NCBI GenBank assembly: GCA_012932295.1
Contig: JAAONU010000016.1
Coordinates: 13,184,111 to 13,248,110, forward strand
DNA length: 64,000 bases
Source: Cyclina sinensis
Lineage: Eukaryota; Mollusca; Bivalvia; Venerida; Veneridae
Reading direction: 5' to 3'
Shown piece by piece: positions 24,687 through 36,555 of this stretch. Each line of letters opens with the position of its first letter. Positions within the stretch are counted from its first letter, which is position 1. The position numbers and the translations under genes were made by a program. The notes beneath the pieces are model-generated. The model saw only the letters and a program-made list of their open reading frames with translations. It did not search any database and was not told the origin of the DNA.

Positions 24687-26058
24687 TAAATTTCAACATT
24701 TTAGCTGCATTAATAAACTGTTATCATCATAGACAAAAATATCTTGTCCAGTGGATAGGAATGAGTCACAAAATTAATGTGACGGTTTAGAGGCACAATT
24801 TGGGCCTGCAGTCACGATGGGACACAAACAAGAGCCGATACCGTGCACTTGAAATTATTTATTACAGCATCGCTTCAAGAAACGTTTGGAAACTGTATTT
24901 TTTTCAATCAGTGTATAAGTATCAAGAAGGAGAGCTCTTTCAGTGGTTGTATTGTTCTGGTTGTAGTGTTCTGCTGTTAGAAGAAAAATCTTTGCCCAAC
25001 CGACTTGAATGAAGCAGCTGAATCTTTAAGACTGTTCTCCTGATATATATAATTGGTCTAGTATATATGTATACGAAAGGGCCGAATTCCAAACTATATA
25101 ACCGAGTGCCTTGTGTTGCGAACCACATTATAAATAACCAAATATCGCAATGTGGAACCAAAACGAATAACTGGGGCGGGTAAATCAACGTTAAGGGAAC
25201 TATAATAAAATACAGGTGTTTTTTCCTGGTAAAAAGCGGTTTTACTGGACTAAACGCATTGATAAATTGGAAGAAGTGCTTTCATGACAACCATCTCGGT
25301 GCCATAAATCTGAAAATCCCAGAGCGCAAACATAAACACTAATGTCACTGTTAAAACCGTTCGCAGCTGTAACGAAATGCAGATAAAATCAGTTAACATC
25401 CGCAAATGTCGATGCTTACATGTTGTTCGCATGTTTAAAACTTTCAAAGATCAGTTCTCAGGCGCTCATGCAAAAACTTTATCGTTTCTAGTTTGAAGAC
25501 ATATTTTTTTCCTCGTCTGTTGCGGAAATTACACAGGTTTTCTTTGAAGAACTTGTAGACATGCATCGGTCTTATGTGCTTACAGAAGATTAGGTTATTT
25601 TATCGAAACTACTTCGTTTGACGTGTAAAAACTGTTTTATTGGAAATCCATTGGATTTATGAGATGTACCATGTAAATTATCTATGAACATTATTATTTG
25701 TGTCAAAGATAATCGTTGTAAACTGTTGATAACACAATTTATTTGTCCTGGGGTAGCTGTAGTTCACATTTCGTTAAATTCACCACTTTATGTCAATATC
25801 AACAGATAAAGATAAATTTATATAAAACAAGTTAGCGCTCCATTAGAGCTAAACCGTAGTAGTATAGAATAGGTCTCAGGGTGTTAAAATTCTTGTATTA
25901 TTTCCCTGGTTTATAGAAAGTGCATAGCCAGCTAGATACATTTTGTTTGACTTATGACGGCATATTATTGAAAATAAAGTTGCATATCATTAGACTTAAG
26001 ACTCTTACGAACATGAGAGTCCGTAACAGAAAGATGCAATGCATCTAAGAATACACAA

Positions 26059-26124
26059 CCCAGAGAGGGAGTCGAACTCCGATCTCCCGCGTGACGCGCC
26101 AATACTCTAACCACTGAGACAAAG
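26059..26124 (-). mobile_element. tRNA-Asp-like SINE head (U1)
   Basis: The minus strand reads GTCTCAGTGGTTAGAG, then GCGTCACGCGGGAGA, then GAGTTCGACTCC. The GTCACGCGGGAGA part matches the anticodon arm of tRNA-Asp(GTC), and the two flanking words are A-box-like and B-box-like. The acceptor strands do not pair, so it is a tRNA-derived SINE or tRNA pseudogene. The body probably runs toward about 25990 (plus-strand words gagagtccgtaacagaaag). Copies lie at the same place in U2 and U3, so it predates the tandem duplication. Confidence 0.7.
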
Positions 26125-27669
26125 AATTGATTCCTTGACGCAGTTGTCAGAGGTTGTATATATACAATTATGTGAAGGTGTGCACTAGACTGTAACAGAT
26201 ACCAAAAAAACTGTCAACTTGTGTAATCTCGCAAAATCTCGTTGCAGTATTTCTCAGATATTGCTTTAATTATTAAAAAATATCATATCATGCAGTGGAG
26301 CATAGATTTAACTACAACGATACCTGGATACAAAATCAGACCCGGAACTTTAAAAGATTGTTTTATGCTAAGAAGGAAAGCCTCTTTCTGGTAAGGAATT
26401 CATGCTGTTTATCTGACCTACTTAAAATTAGACTTTCTGCAAAAAAAACTTCAGAATGCTTACAATACAACGTATCCTTTTAAAGAAGATGTTTCATGTT
26501 GTAATATCTTAATGATTTCAACTCGGGGATGGGGATCACTCGTGATTTTGCATTTTAAACTGTTGCATTGTCGCATGAGACAATTGTATTGTGCCGACTC
26601 ATAAATGAATTTTAATCGTTGCATTTTAAGTTACAAAATAACAAAAACTTGTTGTAAATAACAGAGAGGCTGCTAGGTTAAAACATTTTAACTCGCTTGT
26701 TTTGCGATGTTTTATAGTTTAAATGTTTTCAGAGCTAAACTAGTAAGATTTACAGCATGGTTGTTTGATTATATACCCGCAGGACGAACGTGAGCACGAG
26801 TCTATAGTAAATTAACATATGGGAAAATGCTGTCAATACATTTTTTTCAAGAGTTTACCATAGAGTAAAAAAAAATAAACAAAGAATCTTGTCCTTCAAT
26901 GTTCAATTATATTTTCAGAAATTTCATCTGTGCTGTAATTTTACTGTCATTTTGTTTTCTTTCTTAAAAAGAATAAAAATTAAAACTGTTTTAACATTGT
27001 CTATACCACTGGTGTTAACCTGAGAACCTTCAGGCCTCCTAACTTTTTATTATTTATACCCATTAATACTCTAGACAATTATTTGGAAGAAGTTTTAATG
27101 GAACAATATGAATTGTTCTTCCCGATTGTCTAATACCTCAAATACTTCTTTGAAAAAAATAAACCGTTAATACCATATCTTAAATATGAATTATAGACGA
27201 TTTTCTTGGTTACGAGGCTGTAAGGCATTCAGTGAAATGTTTTAAACTAAACATGTTGTTAGTAGGAGAAAGATTATGTTAAAAATAGTGACAGAGTTTT
27301 CAGTAAAATGCAAAGGAACAGGAATGGTTTCATTAATTACAAATATTCTCAAATAAGCGCAGTCATAAAATGAAAACCTTGAAACTAAATTACGGTAAAG
27401 AGTGAATTTAATTTTCTTGGATTTATGACCGTAACGGCTATTTCGAACGCGGCATCTGTTCGCCAAACTGTCTGTTCGAGTAAAAATATGAAGACAGTTT
27501 CCGTTTTATCAGTTTACGTTTTTGACTGTTTTGCTAGAATAAATGAGCAAAAACACAAATTAGGTTTCAAAAATGTTCATGTCGTAAAATTTCACCGCAA
27601 AATCATCTTAATTTAAAGAGAGTTATCTGGAAGCCACTCAGATGTCATTTACTTCCATTGGGGAAAGCC

Positions 27670-27785
27670 TTGAGGAAGTACTTGATGATCCATAGATTCT
27701 CAACTAAACAGTGCATATTTCACATTCATGTTGATGATCCACAGATTCTCAACTGAACAGTGCATATTTCACATTCATGTTGCCT
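27670..27785 (+). repeat. Two-copy tandem duplication of about 54 bp (U1 only)
   Basis: The words gatgatccatagattctcaact and gcatatttcacattcatgtt occur twice in a row here. U2 and U3 have them once, so the duplication arose in U1 or was lost in the others. Confidence 0.8.
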
Positions 27786-27841
27786 CTGCTACTAACCGTT
27801 TAAAGCCTAGAAAATTATATTAACAATAAAAATAATAAATA

Positions 27842-28300
27842 ATGGTATTTAAGGTCCAGATCTCAAATACCAAGTGTATTGGTATTGAAGGTCCAGATCT
27901 CAAATACCAAGTGTATTGGTATTTTAGGTCCAGATCTCAAATACCAAGTGTATTGGCATTTTAAGTCTAGATATCAAATACCAAGTGTATTGGTATTGAA
28001 GGTCCAGATCTCAAATACCAAGTGTATTGGTATTTAAGGTCCAGATCTCAAATACCAAGTGTATTGGTATTTTAGGTCTAGATATCAAATACCAAGTGTA
28101 TTGGCATTTAAGGTCCAGATCTCAAATACCAAGTATATTGGCATTTTAGGTCCAGATCTCAAATACCAAGTGTATTGGTATTTTAGGTCTAGATACCAAA
28201 TACCAAGTGTATTGGTATTTTAGGTCCAGATCTCAAATACCAAATGTATTGGTATTTTAGGTCCAGATCCTAAGTACCAAGTGGTATTGGTATTTTAGGT
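27842..28300 (+). repeat. 37-bp satellite array, about 12 copies (U1)
   Basis: Monomers contain ggtccagatctcaaatacca and gtgtattggtatttta. Each carries TTGGTATTT and AAATACCAA, an inverted pair of nine bases that allows a hairpin. Copies differ by a few bases. The same array has about 4 copies in U2 (51500-51630) and about 9 in U3 (59745-60057). Confidence 0.92.
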
Positions 28301-28480
28301 TTTTGCTGATTACAGGTACAATATACATTATAAGGATTTAATCACTATGAATGTTTTTTTAACATCAGTGTTAGACAAAAAAAATAATTTTGCATTCTAA
28401 CACTCATTACTTTATACACCTATAACGTCTGGTTACAATAAAAAATCATTTGAATAAAAAGATGTCTAGACATTTATGAT

Positions 28481-28645
28481 TCACAGTTTTAATGGGAGAA
28501 CATACAAAGCCTCCTTTGTACTCGTCTGACCGAACTCCACATACAAAATGTACTGTGACTTTCCACATGGGTTAATGTCTGTGTCTGTAGCCCTTCTGTC
28601 CAAACACATCACATAGTTAATGTCAATTTCCTCCCTCAATGCAGT
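28481..28645 (-). pseudogene. 54-codon remnant, possibly the tail of a LINE protein
   Basis: This minus-strand frame ends in a stop at 28481 and contains TDTDINPCGK then QYILYVEFGQTS. Its composition is unlike the surrounding AT-rich chance frames. The INPCG word recalls the D-P-C-G-T-P tail that many invertebrate LINE proteins have, but the match is short. The U3 copy keeps much the same frame, while U2 has a frameshift upstream and a stop in the second half. It is most likely a dead coding fragment. Confidence 0.35.
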
Positions 28646-29442
28646 TTAAATGATAAAAAATGTGTTCACGTTTTCTTCAGAACCAATTCTCTAAGGACAT
28701 TTCATGTTCCTTTTTTTGTTTCAAGTCAAAAACACTTTCTCTATATAAAGCTCCAGAATAAACCATTCGCAAATCAAAATGTATTTGCCAATGGGAAGAC
28801 AATAAATGGTTCCTGGCGGCTGGTCGAGTCATTGATTTTTATAACAAGAGATTAATATATTTTATATCGAACCTTTAAGAAAACTGATACGATACTACAA
28901 CTACAACAACAGCCACCGCCACTTGTTACATATGTGCTTCTAATGTCAACCACATTTCGGACAAACACATTTGTACAAAATCTGTTACAAACTTGTTTTA
29001 TCTGTGGTCTAACAAAGCCCTATTAAGACAAGGGAAATTATGATAAGCCTATTTTGTGGAGCTGACCCTAGGACTGTATTTTTTTTTTCATTCGAAAATT
29101 TCTTTACACAAACCGATCACAAAATATCATCGAAATAACAGTGACAAAAAAGCGACGACTATAAATGCTCAACAGGGCCAAAGTGGCTCTGAATGCAATG
29201 AAAGGGGATTATAAGTGACATACGATAACCAAGTGTTCATAAAGTTTCAACCCATATAAAAAATCAAGATATTGACCCGACTTATGTGTAGTGTTTTTAC
29301 AATCAACTTTTTATTAAAGTCTTAATTTGTCTTGATCGAAAGAGAAACTGACTCAAGACAAATCTCGTTGGAGGACAAAAACCTAGTAGAGTGAGACTAC
29401 TCCTTAAATCAATTGACAAATTCATAGCACTTTTAAATGAAT

Positions 29443-29495
29443 TTACCCCCCCCCCCATCCACACCGCCCATCCCCTCACCCCACCCCCACACACA
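29443..29495. repeat. C-rich tract shared by all units (U1)
   Basis: A C homopolymer followed by CCC/CAC-rich sequence. It recurs at 52777-52830 in U2 and 61767-61812 in U3 with different run lengths. On the minus strand it is G-rich. Lengths of such runs are prone to sequencing error. Confidence 0.8.
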
Positions 29496-29689
29496 ATTTA
29501 AAAAAATATCAACTTAAACGGTAGCGGAAAACATAAAAAATGGACCATCTAGTCCAAAGAAACAGAACTGATGTCTCTTTTGGCTATGTACGTTCATCTG
29601 TCTGTAAAAGTACTGAAGTTTGTGTTCTGTATAATTGTATGATTGGTTGTTCTGTAGTTTACAACTATATAGTGTGTATTTAGCTAGAA

Positions 29690-30735
29690 AAATTTAGTCT
29701 GATAAGACTCTATCAAAGTTTTCCTTCCCTAGAATTATATCTGATAAAGACCAGTTGATAGAAATATTTCGGAATTTTGGTTTTAGCCATTTTTTTAACC
29801 TCTCCCCGGTAAGATTCTGTATGTTGACAGCTTGTGAGTTTCAATTAGGTTATTAAAGAAACAACACAAACTGTTATTTTTTATTTTCATGTTTTTGTAA
29901 AACATGGTTTATAGCTAGAATTCTGCGGTTAGTTTTGTATTGAAACCATTGTAAATTATAGCCTTTTGTTATCTTAAAGAGCAATCTGTAGATATATTCC
30001 CAATTAAAATTATTTGTTAGGTTTAGTTCTTGGCTCCATTTTATGTTAGATGCAGGACATAAATATTTCTTCATCCCTTCGTTTGCTTGTTAGTTATTTT
30101 AGTTATTAAAGGTTGTAATGGTGTGTTTTCTTTTTTATTACCATGTGGAAAAGTCGAACGTACTAGAAATCTTTTGAAAGACTATAACACTATGGTATTG
30201 CAAACAGTTTGTGTTTTCTTGAGAAATTATTGAAGGAAAGGAAGTTTTCTTCCTATTTCAAAACTTGTTCACTAAAATCATTCCAGCTTTAACCAATCTT
30301 ATAAAAACAGAAGCTATTTTAAAACTAGAATAATACTACACTGGCAAAGATTAGAATTAACTCCAGTTTCTTATGTGTTGCCTTATTGCATTAACCGACT
30401 TAAAACTTCTCTCCGCAACTGATTTTGAACTATTTGAATCCTATTCTTTAAAAAGTCATCCTCAATCTTATTGCAGTCTAATACACAAAGGTACATTGTT
30501 CGTATGAAATTAAGATATTTAGTACTGTAAAGACCAAGTCTCTTAATCCATGTCAGTTTTAAAGAAGTCATAAATAACTCAACATCGATCATTCTTATTC
30601 CTCCATAATCATAATTCTGTATTTTACCTTGTCTCTTGGTTTTGTCTGGTCAACCTTTCCAAAGAAATTTAAAAAGATTTACTCTGAATTGTTTTTGTAA
30701 TTCTAATCTTGGATATGATAAGCTAAAGAAAACAA
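29690..30735 (-). pseudogene. LINE 3' half remnant, L1/Tx1-like (U1)
   Basis: In minus-strand order one sees FKFLWKG (about 30650-30670), NYDYGGIRMIDVELF then LKLTWIKRLG (about 30610-30540), a stretch open to about 30383, and further on WEYIYRLLFKITK with LQWFQYKTNRRIL (about 30000-29900). These are the connection and C-terminal blocks that follow the RT in L1/Tx1-type LINEs. Stops and frameshifts separate them. The catalytic RT part is missing from this unit. Relative to U2 a short deletion has removed the HLFFDC block. This is my motif reading; the clade needs a database search. Confidence 0.75.
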
Positions 30736-32259
30736 TGATTTAACTTGGATTAAGTTAATTAATATGTTTGATGATTTTGTTCAAGTAAATTATCAAAATC
30801 AACATATTTAAACATGCACTAGTTATTGGTATTTTAAGGACACTGGGTAACTTTAGTATTTACTAGATAACAGCAATGCAGTAACACTGTCTGCATAAAC
30901 GTGCACATGTAGTAAGAGCATACCGGCCAGATACATTTCTCTGGAAATTTATTTGGATATTGTTTTGACATCCAAACACATAGAAATGCTTGGTTCGTTT
31001 AAACATTATACAAATCGCAAGTATTAACCCGATATATACAAAATATTGCATTTAGTTTCAACATTTTAGCTGCATTAATAAACTGTTATCATCATACACG
31101 AAAATATTTTGTCCAGTGGATAGGAATGAGTCACAAAATTAATGTGACGGTTTAGAGGCACAATTTGGGCCTGCAATCATGATGGTCGGGCCGCGGGGGA
31201 ACGCAAACAAGAGCCGATACCGTGCACTTGAAATTATTTATTACAGCATTGCTTCAAGAAACTTTTGGAAACTGTATTTTTTTTCAATCAGTTTATAAAT
31301 ATCAAGAAGGATTTTTCTGGTTGTAGTGTTCTGCTGTTAGAAGAAAACTCTTTGCCCAACCGACTTGAATGAAGCAGCTGAATCTTTAAGTCTATTCTCC
31401 TGAAATATATAATTGGTCTAGTGTATATGTATGCGAAAGGGCCGAATTCCAAACTATATAACCGAGTGCCTTGCGATGCGAACCATATTATAAATAATCA
31501 AATGTCGCAATGTGAAACCAAAACGAATAACTGGGGCGGGTAAATCAACGTTAAGGGAAATATAATAAAAGACAGGTGTATTTTCTGGTAAAAAGCGGTT
31601 TTACTGGACTAAACGCATTGATAAATTGGAAGAAATGCTTTCATGACAACTATCTCGGTGCCATAAATCTGAAAATCCCAGAGCGCAAACATAAACACTA
31701 ATGTCACAGTTAAAACCGTTCGCAGCTATAACGAAATGCAGATAAAATCGGTTAACATCCGCAAATGTCGATGATTACATGTTGTTCGCATGTTTAAAAC
31801 TTTCAAAGATCAGTTCTCATGCGCTCATGCAAAATTCTTTACCGTTTCTAGTTTGAAGACATATTTTTTCCTCGTCTGTTGCGGAAATTACACAGGTTTT
31901 CTTTGAAGAACTTGTAGATTTTACACATGCATCGGCCTTATGTCCTCACAGAACATTAGGTTATTTTATTGTCTACTAGACAACAATTTATATTTAAGAC
32001 AATAATACTGTCTGAATAGACATACACATTTAGGTAAAACATACACAGAAAGAACAGTTATTTACAAGGTGATTTCAGCAAATTTTTCTCATTTGAACGT
32101 TTGAATATTTTTTATTTGTAAAGAAGTAAGCACTTTTTGTCCCTGTTTTATTCCTGATATATACAAATCATAGCATTTTATTTTCTTCAACATTTAAATT
32201 GCAATTAGAAAATGAAATTACCGTAAACGGAAACTTACCCAGTGGATAGGGATGAGCAA

Positions 32260-32263
32260 TTTA
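32260..32263. repeat. Foldback target duplication, left (TTTA)
   Basis: TTTA precedes the foldback and recurs at 46660-46663. The empty site in U3 has it once (55589-55592). The exact edge could shift by one or two bases. Confidence 0.7.
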
Positions 32264-32300
32264 TAAGTTTTAATGAACGTGAAGTTGGCACATAGATCGC
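32264..32300 (+). repeat. Foldback terminal inverted repeat, left
   Basis: The outermost bases are TAAGTT, then TTAATGAACGTGAAGTTGG, then CACATAGATCGCA. From TTAATG inward this matches the reverse complement of 46623-46657. The first few bases do not match the right end, so the exact terminus is uncertain. Confidence 0.85.
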
Positions 32301-35250
32301 AGCTCTACATCTAGCTCTGCGATCTTATATCATTGCAGAGCTGGGTCGCAGCTCTACATCCAGCTCTGCAATATCATATCATTGCAGAGCTGGGTCGCAG
32401 CTATACATCCAGCTCTGCGATCTTATATCATTGCAGAGCTGGGTCGCAGCTCTACATCCAGCTCTGCAATCTTATATCATTGCAGAGCTGGGTCGCAGCT
32501 ATACATCCAGCTCTGCGATCTTATATCATTGCAGAGCTGGGTCGCAGCTCTACATCCAGCTCTGCAATCTTATATCATTGCAGAGCTGGGTCGCAGCTAT
32601 ACATCCAGCTCTGCAATCTTATATAATTGCACAGCACGGTCGTAGATCTACATCTAGCTCTGCAATCTTATATCATTGCAGAGCTGGGTCGCAGTTCTAC
32701 ATCCAGCTCTACAATCTTATATCATTGCAGACCTGGGTCGCAGCTCTACACCCAGCTCTGCAATCTTATATAATTACAGACCTAGGTCGCAGCTCTACAT
32801 CCAGCTCTGCAGAGCTGGGTCGCAGCTCTACATCCAGCTCTGCAATCTTATATCATTGCAGAGCTGGGTGGCAGCTCTACATCTAGCTCTGCAATCTTAT
32901 AATTGCATAGCTTGGTCGTAGATCTACATCTAGCTCTGAAATCTTATATCATTGCAGAGCTGGGTCGCAGCTCTACATCCAGCTCTGCAATCTTATATCA
33001 TTGCAGAGCTGGGTCGCAGCTCTACATCCAGCTCTGCAATCTAATATCATTGCAGAGCTGGGTGGCAGCTCTACATCTAGCTCTGCAATCTTATAATTGC
33101 AAAGCTGGGTCGCAGCTCTACATCCAGCTCTGCAATCTTATATCATTGCAGAGCTGGGTCGCAGCTATACATCCAGCTCTGCGATCTTGTATCATTGCAG
33201 AGCTGGGTCGCAGCTCTACATCCAGCTCTGCAATCTTATATCATTGCAGAGCTGGGTCGCAGCTATACATCCAGCTCTGCAATCTTATATAATTGCACAG
33301 CACGGTCGTAGATCTACATCTAGCTCTGCAATCTTATATCATTGCAGAGCTGGGTCGCAGTTCTACATCCAGCTCTACAATCTTATATCATTGCAGACCT
33401 GGGTCGCAGCTCTACAACCAGCTCTGCAATCTTATATCATTGCAGAGCTGGGTCGCAGCTCTACACCCAGCTCTGCAATCATTGCAGAGCTGGGTCGTAG
33501 ATCTACATCCAGCTCTGCAAACTTATATCATTGCAGAGCTGGGTCGCAGCTAAACATCCAGCTCTGCAATCTAATATCATTGCAGAGCTGGGTCGCAGAC
33601 TTACATCCAACAATGCAATCTTATATAATTACAGACCTAGGTCGCAGCTCTACATCCAGCTCTGCAGAGCTGGGTCGCAGCTCTACATCCAGCTCTGCAA
33701 TCTTATATCATTGCAGAGCTGGGTGGCAGCTCTACATCCAGCTCTGCAATCTAATATCATTGCAGAGCTGGGTCGCAGCTCTACATCTAGCTCTGCAATC
33801 TTATAATTGCAGAGCTGGGTCGCAGCTCTACATCCAGCTCTGCAATCTTATATCATTGCAGAGCTGGGTCGCAGCTATACATCCAGCTCTGCAATCTTAT
33901 ATCACTGCACAGCACGGTCGTAGATCTACATCTAGCTCTGCAATCTTATATCATTGCAGAGCTGGGTCGCAGCTCTACATCCAGCTCTGCAATCTTATAT
34001 AATTGCAGAGCTGGGTCGTAGATTTGCATCTAGCTCTGCAATCTTATATCATTGCAGAGCTGTCTCGTAGATCTACATCTAGCTCTGCAATCTTATATAA
34101 TTGCAGAGCTGGGTCGCAGCTATACACTCAGCTCTGCAATCTTATATCATTGCACAGCACGGTCGTAGATCTACATCTAGCTCTGCAATCTTATACCATT
34201 GCAGAGCTGGGTCGCAGCTCTACATCCAGCTCTGCAATCTTATATCATTGCAGACCTAGGTCGCAGCTCTACACCCAGCTCTTCAATCTTATATCATTGC
34301 AGAGCTGGGTCGTAGATCTACATCCAGCTCTGCAAACTTATATCATTGCAGAGCTGGGTCGCACTAAACATCCAGCTCTGCAATCTTATATCATTGCAGA
34401 GCTGGGTCGCAGACTTACATCCAACTATGCAATCTTATATAATTACACACCTAGGTCGCAGCTCTACATCCAGCTCTGCAGAGCTGGGTCGCAGCTCTAC
34501 ATCCAGCTCTGCAATCTTATATCATTGCAGAGCTGGGTCGCAGCTATACATCCAGCTCTGCAATCTTATATCATTGCACAGCACGGTTGCAGCTCTACAT
34601 CCAGCTCTGCAATCTTATATCATTGCAGACCTGGGTCGTAGATCTACATGTAGCTCTGCAATCTTATATCATTGCAGACCTGCGTCGCAGCTCTACATCT
34701 AGCTCTGCAATCTTATATCATTGCAGAGCTGGGTCGCAGCTCTACATCCAGCTCTGCAAATCATTGCATAGGTTGGTCGTATATCTACATATAGCTCTGC
34801 AATCTTATATCATTGTATAGCTTGGTCGTAGATCTACAACTAGCTCTGCAATCTTATATCATTGCAGAGCTGGGTCGGAGCTCTACATTCAGGTCTGCAA
34901 TCTTATATCATTGCAGAGCTGGTTAGCAGCTCTACATCCATGTCTGCAATCTTATATCATTGCAGAGCTGGGTGGCAGCTCTACATCCAGCTCTGCAATC
35001 TTATATCATTGCAGAGCTTGGTCGCAGCTCTACATCCAGCTCTGCAATCTTATATCATTGTATAGCACGGTCGCATCTCTACATACATGTAGCTCTGCAA
35101 TCTTATATCATTGCAGAGCTGGGTCGCAGCTCTACATCCAGCTCTGCATTCTTATATCATTGCAGAGCTGGATCATAGATCGACATCTAGCTCTGCATTA
35201 TTATTATCATTGCAAAGCTGATTCCCAGCTCTTAATCTAGGCTATCGACA
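32298..35250 (+). repeat. 49-bp satellite, left arm, about 60 monomers
   Basis: The consensus monomer is ATTGCAGAGCTGG, a 15-base loop beginning GTCGCAGCTC, then CCAGCTCTGCAAT, then CTTATATC (13+15+13+8 bases). The two 13-base parts are perfect inverse copies, so each monomer is a hairpin. Variant monomers (CACAGCACGGTCG, CAGACCTAGGTCG, shortened units lacking CTTATATC) recur in blocks, which shows higher-order duplication, for example with a shift of about 666 bases between about 32530 and 33200. Most monomers have no stop in any of the three plus-strand frames, so long open frames appear, up to 301 codons at 33097-34002. They are a by-product of the repeat. Confidence 0.95.
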
Positions 35251-35560
35251 TCTAAATTTGCATTCTATGATTAATACAGATCTGGATGTAATATCTAAAT
35301 ATAGTACACTAATCTTGTATCTTTGCTCTAGGAGAACTGTGTCGTAGTTCGACATCTGGTTGCAATTTAACATAAGTGCAGAGGTTGATCGTTTATAGAT
35401 ATCTAGCTCTGTTATCTAACATAAGTGTGGAGCTGGGTCGTAGATCGACATCTAGGTCTGCAATCTTGTTTCACTGCAGTGCTGGATCTCAGCTTTACAT
35501 CTAGATCTGCAGTCTTTTTTTTTTAATTGCAGTGCTGGGTCGTAGACAACGAGCTCTTCA
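35251..35560 (+). repeat. Decayed inner edge of the left satellite arm
   Basis: Diverged monomers are still visible through words such as gagctgggtcgtagatcgacatct and gtgctgggtcgtaga, with rising substitution toward the centre. Older, less homogenised monomers at an array edge are expected for satellites kept alike by unequal exchange. Confidence 0.7.
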
Positions 35561-36459
35561 AACATTTGTTTTTACTTCTTTTTACATATTCATTATTCAG
35601 TTTCAATTAGGTCTGCAAAATTTTAATGGTATTTCAGTATATCTTCACTGTAGAGCGTTATCTTAATGACGTTTCAGATGAGCATAGTTATTTGACCAAA
35701 TAGATTTGTAATGGTGTTATTATTATACAGAAACAAAAACTGGAAGGATAGAACTTGTTTTAGTTTTGTCTACTTTTCATGTACAGTCATGTAGGTCTAT
35801 TTACACTTTTGGCGGCTCTTGCAAAGAAATGTTTGATTTTCTCATATCTGCAAGGGGAACTTTGATCTTTTCCCTGCTTTCTTGCTACCTTGTCACTACG
35901 GTGGAAAAGAGGTTATACATGTTTAAAAGTAATGTATTCCGTATAAGAAAAACATAAACATTGGATTCGTTTTTTTATCTCGATCCAAAGAAATGCGACG
36001 TAGTATATCGTAGTACATTTAACGAGCAACTGAGTCGTGTTGAAACGACATGCAAAGTCAAGTGCATTATTTTCAAGATTACAATAAGATGAGAGACAGA
36101 TGCGCTCAAGAAGGAATGCATTAAAACAAGAAGTATACACTAGCTATGGCTATGAATACAAAGTGCGTAAAAGATTAGTTTTGATGCAAGCATCAAAAGC
36201 GGCGCGCATTTTTTTAAAGTATGGTTTAAATTCACCAAAAAATATTATAGTGTTTGTTTTTGATGCTATGAACAAAATTATTTACTGCTGGGTTGTAACA
36301 TTTTTGACAGAATTCATGAACTGTTTGTTTTATTGGTTGTTTATGATTTTTCCTTTATATCTAACCAGCAAGTATCAATTTCTCCACAAATGAATGACTT
36401 TCTCCACTGTCTCTAACATGAGTCTGAGACAGTGGTGAGAGACGAATGACCTTAAGGCA

Positions 36460-36555
36460 AAACGTTCGAGATCAATCGTCACAGAGAAATTTACACTCAT
36501 TCCAGTGATCGAACCTTTGATTCTTAATACAGTAATGTACCAATTGAGCTCAGCA
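36460..36555 (-). mobile_element. Possible tRNA-derived SINE remnant in the foldback centre
   Basis: The minus strand reads TGAGCTCAATTGGTA (A-box-like, plus 36538-36552) and GGTTCGATCAC (B-box-like, plus 36505-36515). The spacing of about 25 bases is shorter than in a tRNA, so a deletion or a chance match must be allowed for. No clear target duplication is visible. Confidence 0.4.

Larger units (their letters stand above)
24436..30800 (+). repeat. Tandem segmental duplication, unit U1
   Basis: U1 begins with aacatatttaaacatgca, which also starts U2 at 30801 and U3 at 54131 (one mismatch). Homology to the other units then runs through its length in the same order. Near 25600 U1 jumps from ggttattttatcg straight to cttcgtttgacgtg, losing about 1.9 kb that U2 and U3 keep. 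It has the longest 37-bp satellite array of the three and lacks both TTAA-flanked elements present in U2. No intact gene is present. Confidence 0.9.

Noticed and set aside
26059..26124. Functional tRNA-Asp gene
   Set aside because: The anticodon arm resembles tRNA-Asp, but the acceptor stem and D-arm do not fit and the copies decay in each unit.
32298..35250. CRISPR array
   Set aside because: There are no unique spacers between repeats, monomers are contiguous, the genome is eukaryotic and no cas-like gene is near.
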